A DNA stretch of 64,000 bases from assembly GCF_049994355.1 (NCBI RefSeq), contig NZ_CP188257.1:3596001-3660000 (forward strand), read 5' to 3'. The DNA is from Angustibacter sp049994355. Lineage in GTDB: Bacteria; Actinomycetota; Actinomycetes; Actinomycetales; Angustibacteraceae. A model generated the notes under the pieces. It was not told the DNA's origin, did no database searches, and was given only the letters and a program-made list of their open reading frames with translations. Shown piece by piece: positions 57,625-64,000 of this stretch (the stretch's first letter is position 1; each line of letters begins with the position of its first letter). Made by a program: the position numbers and the translations under genes.

Positions 57625-59394
57625 TCACGAGGGGATCGTGACCGAGGTCGCGGCCCCGAGATCGCGCCAGCCGCTGCCCGCCCGGACCACGACGTGTCCG
57701 TTCGCCAGGGTCAGGTACACCGAGGACACCCCCGAACCCGCCATCACCCCGACGGCCGACGGCAGCTTCGGCAGGGCGCTCACCTCACCGCCGACCTCGA
57801 CCTGGTAGGGCTGGCGCTGACCCGACTGCCCGCCGAGCACGACCAGCGTGGTGCGGTCGGCCCAGGACACGTCGGAGACCGAGGCCAGCGACTGTCCGAC
57901 CTGCCACGGCTGGGCCAGGGACGTCGGGCGGCCGGAGTCGCCGCGAACCACGCCCGCGACGTCCAGCCTCGTACTGCCGTCCGCCGCCGCGGAGACCACC
58001 GCGACGCGGGAGCCGTCGCGGGCCACGTCGAGCGCGATGACGGTGCGGCCGGTGAGCCAGCGGGGCTCCATCCGCACCGAGCTGTCGGGGCTCTGCGACG
58101 CAGCGGCACCCGAGCTGGTGGCGGGCGCGACCAGCATGCGACCAGCCGCGGCGCGATCCGCCGTCCACGCCCAGCCGGAACGGTCGATGACCGGCGGCAC
58201 CAGGTCGCCGCCACGGCCCAGCTCCTCGGGAGCGGACTGGGCGGCGATCGACAGCAGTCGGGTGCCGGAGCCGTCGACACCGACCACCGCGTCGTCGTGC
58301 GGGCCGGCCGCGATGGAGCGCAGGCCGCTGACGTCCAGGCGTCCGGCGAACCGGCCGCTGATCTGCGGGCTCAGCGCACCGGCGGCGTCCAGGGTCTTCA
58401 GGCGGCCACCGGACAGCACCAGCACCGGGCCGGCGACCTGGACGTTGTCGCGGAATCCGAGGTCGGCGTCGGAGCCGCCGGCGCCGACCCCCGGCACCTG
58501 GAAGGCCCCGCCGCCCGCGGTCACCTCGATGTCGTTCACAGTCGGCAGCTGGTGCAGGGTCGCGAACAGCTGCGACCACAGCTGCTGGCGCTGGTCCGGG
58601 GAGGCGGCCAGGGCTCGGGTCGAGAGGTCGATCTGGGCCGTTCCGCCAGACGTGGGCACCGCGTCCACCCCGAGCGTCGTGCCGGTCGGGAAGCCGGTGG
58701 TCACCGCATCCTTCAGGTACGCCGGAGGGCCGGCCAGCAGGGCGCGGACCGCTGCGGTGGCCAGGCTCGCACGGCTGCCGGCGAACCAGCGCTGGTCGGA
58801 GACGAGCTGCCGGGTGCCGGTGGCCACGAACGAGATGCGCAGCGGTGTGTACGAGCGCTGGAACTCGTAGCGCGGCATCCACAGCCCGAACTGCGCTGAC
58901 AGCGTCTCGATCCGCCAGACCTGGCCGAGGCGGCGCACCTGGAAGGTGGTGCGCGCGGTGGTGCCGGGCTTGGCCGGAGCGAAGCGACCGTCGGCGTCGA
59001 TGGTGCCGTACACCGGCGCGCTGACGACCACCTCGCGGTTGACGCCACTGCCGTGCGAGACCACCGTCAGGGACGGGTCGTCGGGGTAGACGATCGTCCC
59101 CTGGGCCGGGCGCCAAGCAGCACGCGCCTCGCCGTCCAGGAACGTTCGGGCGACCGCGTGGTCACCGTCGAAGCCTGCGCCGGCCTTCAGGAAGCCACCG
59201 ACGATCTCAGCCGGTCCGGCGTCCGGGCGCGGGCCGACCGGGGCGATCTGCAGCGGCTCGCGCGACGACCCCTCACCGATTGGCCGGCCGGCGCCGGCGA
59301 CGCCGGAGTCCGGCATCGCGGAGCCGCACGCGGTCAGCGAGGCGACCAGGGCCAGCGCCAGGCCGCCCAGCAGCACCGATCGGCGGCGGCTCAC
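57625..59394 (-). CDS. lpqB: LpqB beta-propeller lipoprotein
   Basis: A 589-residue lipoprotein. Tat-like SRRRS start and lipobox LTAC with lipidated cysteine near residue 23, then a GerMN-type domain (about 60-290) and a beta-propeller C-terminal half. LpqB modulates the MtrAB signal by interacting with the sensor MtrB. The GTG at 59394 overlaps the mtrB stop (GTGA), so mtrB-lpqB translation is coupled. An ATG 15 bases upstream is possible. Confidence 0.94.
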   Translation of the reverse strand: MSRRRSVLLGGLALALVASLTACGSAMPDSGVAGAGRPIGEGSSREPLQIAPVGPRPDAGPAEIVGGFLKAGAGFDGDHAVARTFLDGEARAAWRPAQGTIVYPDDPSLTVVSHGSGVNREVVVSAPVYGTIDADGRFAPAKPGTTARTTFQVRRLGQVWRIETLSAQFGLWMPRYEFQRSYTPLRISFVATGTRQLVSDQRWFAGSRASLATAAVRALLAGPPAYLKDAVTTGFPTGTTLGVDAVPTSGGTAQIDLSTRALAASPDQRQQLWSQLFATLHQLPTVNDIEVTAGGGAFQVPGVGAGGSDADLGFRDNVQVAGPVLVLSGGRLKTLDAAGALSPQISGRFAGRLDVSGLRSIAAGPHDDAVVGVDGSGTRLLSIAAQSAPEELGRGGDLVPPVIDRSGWAWTADRAAAGRMLVAPATSSGAAASQSPDSSVRMEPRWLTGRTVIALDVARDGSRVAVVSAAADGSTRLDVAGVVRGDSGRPTSLAQPWQVGQSLASVSDVSWADRTTLVVLGGQSGQRQPYQVEVGGEVSALPKLPSAVGVMAGSGVSSVYLTLANGHVVVRAGSGWRDLGAATSVTIPS

Positions 59395-61061
59395 TGCCGG
59401 CCCACCCACGGCGCGCCGCCGAAGTTGACCGGCGGGGACGGCAGACGCTGGTAGGCCTTGCCGACCTCGACCGGGGCCTCGTCCTCCTCGGGTGCCAGCG
59501 GCAGCGGGGACGACGTCAGCTCGCCGGCCGCAGTGCGCGGCAGAGTGAGTCGGAAGCAGGATCCCTGGCCAGGCTCGCCCCAGGCCTGCAGCCAGCCATG
59601 GTGCAGGCGCGCGTCCTCGATGGCGATCGACAGGCCGAGCCCGGTGCCGCCGACGGTGCGGGCACGCGACGGGTCGGCCCGCCAGAACCGGTTGAACACC
59701 AGTGCGGCCTCGCCCGGACGGAGCCCGACGCCGTGGTCGCGCACCGAGATCGCCACGCCCTCGTCGTCGATCGCGGTCCGCACCTCGACCGGCCGACCCT
59801 CGCCGTGCTCCAGGGCGTTGACCACGAGGTTGCGCAGGATGCGCTCGATGCGGCGCGGGTCGACGTCGGCCAGCGCGGGCTGGCCGGTGTCCACCACCAC
59901 CAGCTCACTGCCCGTCCGGATGGCCAGCGGGGTCTCGTTCTCGATCACCCGGCTGACGATGTCGCGCAGGTCGACCGGCTCCACGTCCAGCAGGTCACCA
60001 CCGGCGTCGATCCGGCTGATCTCGAGCAGGTCGGACAGCAGTGCCTCGAACCGGTCGAGCTGGGTCTGCAGCAGCTCGGCGGAGCGGGAGACGCCCGGCG
60101 CGAAGTCGGCCCGGGCCTCGTGCAGCAGGTCGCCGGCCATCCGGATCGTGGTGAGCGGAGTGCGCAGCTCGTGCGAGACGTCGCTGACGAAGCGCTGCTG
60201 CACGCGCGAGAGGTTCTCCAGCTGGCTGATGTGCGTCTGCAGGTTGTGCGCCATCGTGTTGAACGACCCGGCCAACCTGGCCAGGTCGTCCTCGCCGCGC
60301 GGCACCATGCGCTCCTGCAGCCGCCCGGAGGACAGCCGCTGGGCGACCATGGCGGCCTGCCGCACTGGCCGGACCACCTGCCGGGTGACCACGTACGCGA
60401 CGCCGCCAACCAGGAGCACCAGCACCGCTCCGCCACCGACCAGGCTGCGCTGGACCAGGTTGATGGTGTCCTGCTCGCGCTCCAGGCTGAAGACGAAGTA
60501 GAGCTCGTAGGCCCCCGCCAACGGGACCTTCACGTTCGAGCCGATGGCGATGCCGGGCACGGTCTTGTCGGAGTCGTTGTAGCGGATCCGGACGAACTGC
60601 TCCTCCTGGTCGCCGGACCCGGTCACCCGCTGGCGCATGTCCGCCGGGATGATCGAACGGTCGACGGTGCGCGAGTTCAGGTCCGGCAGCACGGCGGGCA
60701 GGTCGTTGCCGAGGCTGCGCAGCAGGACCACGTCGCGGCTGCGGTCCGGGCTCGGCGAGGCGAGCCGGGGCAGCATGTCGGTGACCAGCAGGTTGAGACC
60801 GGTCGAGTCGGTGGCGGTCGCCAGCTGGGCCTGGGCGTCGACGAAGCCTCGCGTCGCCTCGCCACGGGCAGCGGTCAGCCGCTCGGCGACGAGACCGGAC
60901 TGGATCCTCTGGAGCACCACCGTGCCGAGGGCGAACACGACGATCAGGCCCAGCAGCATCGTGGTCGACACCACGCGCAGCTGGAGCGAGCGCCGCCACC
61001 GGTGTCGCACCGCTGCGACCGGGCGGCCCAGGAGCTGCCACAAACCGTTCAGCTGCGTCAC
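59391..61061 (-). CDS. mtrB: Sensor histidine kinase MtrB
   Basis: A 556-residue kinase for MtrA, controlling cell-wall and division genes. Two membrane helices (about 32-52 and 205-228) enclose an extracytoplasmic sensor domain of ~150 residues, then HAMP (about 229-280), HisKA with the phosphoaccepting histidine in VSHELRTPLTTIR (about 296), and HATPase with NALEHGEG, DHGVGLRPG and GGTGLGLSIA. GTG 61061 overlaps the mtrA stop (GTGA). Confidence 0.96.
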   Translation of the reverse strand: MTQLNGLWQLLGRPVAAVRHRWRRSLQLRVVSTTMLLGLIVVFALGTVVLQRIQSGLVAERLTAARGEATRGFVDAQAQLATATDSTGLNLLVTDMLPRLASPSPDRSRDVVLLRSLGNDLPAVLPDLNSRTVDRSIIPADMRQRVTGSGDQEEQFVRIRYNDSDKTVPGIAIGSNVKVPLAGAYELYFVFSLEREQDTINLVQRSLVGGGAVLVLLVGGVAYVVTRQVVRPVRQAAMVAQRLSSGRLQERMVPRGEDDLARLAGSFNTMAHNLQTHISQLENLSRVQQRFVSDVSHELRTPLTTIRMAGDLLHEARADFAPGVSRSAELLQTQLDRFEALLSDLLEISRIDAGGDLLDVEPVDLRDIVSRVIENETPLAIRTGSELVVVDTGQPALADVDPRRIERILRNLVVNALEHGEGRPVEVRTAIDDEGVAISVRDHGVGLRPGEAALVFNRFWRADPSRARTVGGTGLGLSIAIEDARLHHGWLQAWGEPGQGSCFRLTLPRTAAGELTSSPLPLAPEEDEAPVEVGKAYQRLPSPPVNFGGAPWVGRQ

Positions 61062-61738
61062 CCGGTGGTACCTGCCTTGTAGCCGACGCCACGGACGGTC
61101 ACCACGATCTCGGGGTGTTCGGGGTCGAGCTCGATCTTCGAGCGCAGCCGCTGCACGTGCACGTTGACCAGGCGGGTGTCGCCGGCGTGCCGGTAGCCCC
61201 AGACCTGCTCGAGCAGCACCTCGCGGGAGAAGACCTGCCAGGGCTTGCGGGCCAGCGCGACCAACAGGTCGAACTCGAGCGGGGTCAGCGAGATGGGCGT
61301 GCCGTCGCGCACCACGGAGTGGCCGGCGACGTCGATCGTCAGGTCGCCGATGTCGAGTCGCTCCGGCGCGGCGTCCCCCGAGCTGCGCAGCCGGGCACGA
61401 ACCCGGGCGATGAGCTCCTTGGGCTTGAAGGGCTTGACCACGTAGTCGTCGGCGCCGGACTCGAGGCCGACGACGACGTCCACCGTGTCGCTCTTGGCGG
61501 TGAGCATCACGATCGGCACCCCGGACTCGGCGCGGATCCGCCGGCAGACCTCGATGCCGTCGACACCGGGGAGCATCACGTCGAGCAGCACCAGGTCGGG
61601 GCGGACCTCGCGGAAGGTCGTCATGGCACCCTCGCCGTCACCGCAGTGAACCGGCTCGAAACCCTCGCCACGAAGCACGATGCCGAGCATCTCGGCCAGA
61701 GCAATGTCGTCATCGACGACCAGTACGCGACCCTTCAT
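61058..61738 (-). CDS. mtrA: Response regulator MtrA (OmpR type)
   Basis: A 226-residue DNA-binding response regulator. Receiver with VVDDDIALAEMLG, phosphoacceptor Asp53 in LVLLDVMLPG, TAKSD and VKPFKPKEL; winged-helix DNA-binding domain with LTPLEFDLLVALAR and YRHAGDTRLVNVHVQRLRSKIE. Partner of MtrB. ATG 61738. First gene of the operon mtrA-mtrB-lpqB-comF. Divergent from the membrane protein operon. Confidence 0.97.
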   Translation of the reverse strand: MKGRVLVVDDDIALAEMLGIVLRGEGFEPVHCGDGEGAMTTFREVRPDLVLLDVMLPGVDGIEVCRRIRAESGVPIVMLTAKSDTVDVVVGLESGADDYVVKPFKPKELIARVRARLRSSGDAAPERLDIGDLTIDVAGHSVVRDGTPISLTPLEFDLLVALARKPWQVFSREVLLEQVWGYRHAGDTRLVNVHVQRLRSKIELDPEHPEIVVTVRGVGYKAGTTG

Positions 61739-61821
61739 CGACCCGTTCCTCGTCCGCCCGGGGGCATGTGCAAGTCATGGCGGGGGATCCGCCTCATCCA
61801 TGATCCCACCCCTGTGGTAGT

Positions 61822-61865
61822 CGACACACCAATCCATCCACAGGCTTGGTGCAGGCAGTGTGTCG
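61822..61865. promoter_or_regulatory. Nested inverted repeats in the mtrA divergent region
   Basis: In the 226-base gap before mtrA, CGACACAC (61822-61829) pairs with GTGTGTCG (61858-61865), and CACCAA (61827-61832) with TTGGTG (61846-61851). The two left arms share bases, so only one full stem can form at a time. Candidate operator or leader structure. Confidence 0.4.
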
Positions 61866-61964
61866 GCCGTGTGCAGAGTCGCGCCCGAAACCGCCCAGGG
61901 GCGTGGCACGATTGCCCCCTGCTCACCGCGTGCCGGCGGGCTCAGGATCGAGGGGGAACGTCCG

Positions 61965-63113
61965 ATGGTTCATCCACCTGGGTGGGAACCACCCGGTGCC
62001 GACGACCAGCGGTCGGGCGGCTGGGGGCAGCCGCGGTACGTCCCCATCCCGCCGAGCCAGGGACCGCCACCGCTGTACGGCGCCACCCCCGGGTACGGCC
62101 CCGGGCTGCCGCCCGGTCAGGCGTGGGCGCCACCGACCCCAGGAGTGGTCCCGCTGCGACCGCTGGGTCTGGGCGACGTGCTGGACGGCGCGGTGCGCAC
62201 CATGCGGCACAACCCGCGGGTCATGTTCGGTCTCTCCGCACTGGTGATGGGTATCGCGGTCGTGCTGTCGACGGCGCTGCTGCTGCTCGGGCTGCCGCAG
62301 GCGCTCGACGCACTGGATCCCGCCAACGGCAGCTTCGGCGCTGACCAGGCGGCCGACCTGGTCGGTGCTGGGGTCGTCGCCGTGATCATCCCCGCCCTGG
62401 TCCAGGGGCTGGCCCTGTCGGTGCTGAACGGCATCCTGATCAGCGCGGTCAGCGACGCGGTCATCGGGCTGCGTCCGAGCACGGCCGAGGTGATCCGCCG
62501 GGTCGGTTGGCGCGGTGTCGGCCGCCTCGTGGCGCTCACGCTGCTCAGCAGCCTGCTGCTGCTGCTCGCCCTGGTGGTGATCGCCCTGCCGGTCGCCGGC
62601 CTCTACTTGCTCGCGCTGCCGGCCGGGGTGCTGGCCACCGTGGTCGGCGTGCCCCTGGCGATCTGCACGCTGGTCTACCTGTACATCCGACTGGCCTTCG
62701 CGGCACCGGCGATGCTGCTGGAGCGGCTGGGAGTCTGGGCCGCGCTGCGTCGCTCGTGGCGGCTCGGCACCGGCTCGTGGTGGCGGGTGCTCGGCGTCCT
62801 GCTGCTCACCGGGCTCATCGGCTGGGTGGCCTCGAGCCTGCTGCAGCTGCCCTTCGGCATCATCGGCGAGCTGGTCGGGGCGGCCATCGGGGTCGGCGAC
62901 GACACCTCCACCATCACCATCTCGCTGCTGGTCTCGTCCGCCGTCTCGAACCTCGGCACGGTGGTGTCGGCCGCCGTGGTGTCACCGTTCGGGGCCGCGG
63001 TGGTCTGCCTGCTCTACATCGACCTGAGGATCCGGCGCGAGGGGCTGGACGTCGCGCTGGCCCGCGCCGCAGCCAACAACGCCAGCGCCCAGCGCGCCGA
63101 GGACCTGCCGTGA
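61965..63113 (+). CDS. Multi-pass membrane protein (glycerophosphodiesterase-membrane-domain/DUF7847-like)
   Basis: A 382-residue protein. A Pro/Gly/Tyr-rich cytoplasmic N-terminus (1-65, with WGQPRYVPIPPSQGPPPLYG-type text) precedes the conserved RPLGLGDVLDGAVRTMRHNPRVMF and about six membrane segments. This family sits next to mtrA in other actinomycetes. Function unknown. ATG 61965 has AGGGGGAA upstream. Confidence 0.85.
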   Translation: MVHPPGWEPPGADDQRSGGWGQPRYVPIPPSQGPPPLYGATPGYGPGLPPGQAWAPPTPGVVPLRPLGLGDVLDGAVRTMRHNPRVMFGLSALVMGIAVVLSTALLLLGLPQALDALDPANGSFGADQAADLVGAGVVAVIIPALVQGLALSVLNGILISAVSDAVIGLRPSTAEVIRRVGWRGVGRLVALTLLSSLLLLLALVVIALPVAGLYLLALPAGVLATVVGVPLAICTLVYLYIRLAFAAPAMLLERLGVWAALRRSWRLGTGSWWRVLGVLLLTGLIGWVASSLLQLPFGIIGELVGAAIGVGDDTSTITISLLVSSAVSNLGTVVSAAVVSPFGAAVVCLLYIDLRIRREGLDVALARAAANNASAQRAEDLP

Positions 63114-63171
63114 TCCGGCCGACCCGGCCGACCCGGCCGACCCGCTTGACGCGGCGCCGCCTCGTGGGCCG

Positions 63172-63819
63172 GTGCCGGTGAGCCTGGGCTGGTCCACCGC
63201 ACCGCTCGAGCCGGGCCGCATCCTGGCGCGGGAGTGGGCCCGACAGGAGCTGAGCGACCCGGTGTATGCCAGGGCCCGGCCCGGCCTGCTGCACCGCGCG
63301 GTGCAGTGGGTGCTCACCAAGCTGGGTGAGATCGACTTCCGGCCGTCCGCGCTGACCAACCCCTACGCGGCGCTCGCCCTGCTCGCCCTGCTCGTCGTGG
63401 TCGTCGCCGTGGTGGTCCGACTGCGCACCGGACGACTGCGTGGACCCAGTCGCGGCCCGCGCCAGGACGGACTGTTCGACGACGCCGTGCTCAGCGCCGG
63501 CCAGCACCGGCTGCTCGCCGAGCATGCCGCGGCGCAGGGACGCTGGGCCGACGCCGTCCGGGAGCGGTTCCGGGCCGTCGTCCGCTCGCTGGACGAGCGC
63601 GCGCTGCTGGACGACCGCCCCGGCCGGACCGCCGACGAGGCGGCCCGCGAGGCCGGCCGGGTGCTCCCCGACCTGGCCGACCGGCTGACCCTGGCCGCAA
63701 CCGTCTTCGACGACGTCAGCTACGGCGACCGGCCGGCCACCGCCGAGGACGACGAGCGGCTGCGGGCGCTGGACACCGCGGTCGCCGGTGGCCGGCTCGG
63801 CGCGGGGACGCCGCGGTGA
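63172..63819 (+). CDS. DUF4129 domain protein
   Basis: A 215-residue membrane protein: an N-terminal cytosolic ~65 residues (ILAREWARQELSDPVYA), one membrane helix (about 68-86, ALLALLVVVVAVVVRL) and a C-terminal DUF4129 domain (VRERFRAVVRSLDERALLDDRPGRTADEAAREA in pieces). Typically precedes DUF4350, MoxR and DUF58 genes in an actinobacterial operon. GTG 63172. The 58-base gap before it carries three CGGCCGACC copies. Confidence 0.87.
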   Translation: MPVSLGWSTAPLEPGRILAREWARQELSDPVYARARPGLLHRAVQWVLTKLGEIDFRPSALTNPYAALALLALLVVVVAVVVRLRTGRLRGPSRGPRQDGLFDDAVLSAGQHRLLAEHAAAQGRWADAVRERFRAVVRSLDERALLDDRPGRTADEAAREAGRVLPDLADRLTLAATVFDDVSYGDRPATAEDDERLRALDTAVAGGRLGAGTPR

Positions 63820-64000
63820 GGCGGGGCTGGCGTTTCCCGGCGATGCTCGCCGCCGTGCTGGTCGCCGCGGTCGGGCTGAGCCTGCTCCTGTTGCGTCCCA
63901 GTTCCGGGGCCCGGCTGGACCCGGCCAGCGCTGCCCCCGACGGCTCGCTGGCCCTTGTCCACGTGCTGCGCGACCACGGAGTCGACGTCCGGGTCCGGCA
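63816..64000 (+). CDS. DUF4350 domain protein, 3' end beyond the window
   Basis: The first ~61 codons are visible: a basic start (VRRGWRFP), one membrane helix (MLAAVLVAAVGLSLLLL) and a start of the DUF4350 domain (LALVHVLRDHGVDVRV). GTG 63816 overlaps the DUF4129 stop (GTGA). Relatives are membrane proteins in MoxR/DUF58 operons. Confidence 0.85.
   Translation, partial: MRRGWRFPAMLAAVLVAAVGLSLLLLRPSSGARLDPASAAPDGSLALVHVLRDHGVDVRVR

Noticed and set aside
63110..63181. Small ORF starting GTG 63110 made of CGGCCGACC repeats
   Set aside because: Only 23 codons of simple sequence in the gap before the DUF4129 gene; no ribosome binding site of note.

Overview
The window is very GC-rich (about 70% or more by eye), almost fully coding, and rich in GTG starts and 1-4 base start/stop overlaps. 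Gene content and order point to an actinomycete (Actinomycetota). The left third follows the Mycobacterium tuberculosis Rv3199c-Rv3213c order (nudC, adnB-adnA, alkyltransferase-like gene, moeZ, DUF3152, TetR, DUF3107, ferritin-like, rhlE, parA-like). The right end follows the secA / response regulator / hpf / comF / lpqB / mtrB / mtrA block of mycobacteria and Streptomyces. It is neither genus; a Kineosporiales- or Frankiales-like actinomycete is a guess only. There are no rRNA genes, tRNA genes or CRISPR arrays that I can see.

Layout. 1-10 kb: NAD+ diphosphatase NudC (cut by the window edge), a kinase-like phosphotransferase coupled to an endonuclease/phosphatase-fold protein, the AdnAB double-strand-break resection motor-nuclease, and an alkyltransferase-like protein. 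10-19 kb: MoeZ sulfur carrier activation, a metzincin-like secreted protein, a repeat-rich acidic protein divergent from a TetR regulator, DUF3107, the RhlE RNA helicase, a 2H phosphoesterase and an orphan ParA. 19-28 kb: a HATPase regulator, an MpaB-like oxygenase, MarC, a PHP phosphoesterase, a Fic protein with its own promoter/operator, an ABC exporter, a MaoC hydratase and a TPR-GGDEF protein. 28-36 kb: metabolic genes (FAD-linked oxidase, proline catabolism PruA), a coupled lipid operon (WS/DGAT - patatin - conserved small protein), and a lipoprotein/membrane-protein pair.

36-44 kb: HAD hydrolase, CpaE-like ATPase with SAF/CpaB-like partner, an excisionase-type HTH protein, LysM and Rv3235-like proteins, and SecA. 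44-54 kb is the accessory-looking part: four GNAT domains in three genes, a GlxA-type regulator, DUF4173 and MFS membrane proteins, a DUF222-HNH (13E12-type) gene, an AlkX/YcaQ-like glycosylase and DinB. It also holds non-coding tandem repeats. 54-64 kb: LuxR-type response regulator, hpf, an intact IS481-family element, then comF-lpqB-mtrB-mtrA as one coupled operon, divergent from a membrane-protein/DUF4129/DUF4350 operon that runs off the window.

The most notable signals are outside genes. The fic promoter (TTGAGA-N17-TAGAGT) is bracketed by perfect 23-bp inverted arms. The IS481 element has a perfect 6-bp TCTAGT target duplication that supplies the transposase stop codon, and a 14-bp fold-back hairpin over the transposase start. 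A GTGGCAG motif array precedes the GlxA-type gene. Several operator-like palindromes and 8- and 13-bp tandem repeats lie between genes. I see no single large undescribed system. The best candidates for new biology are the fic control region, the DUF6912/patatin/WS-DGAT operon, and the lipoprotein plus multi-pass membrane protein pair.
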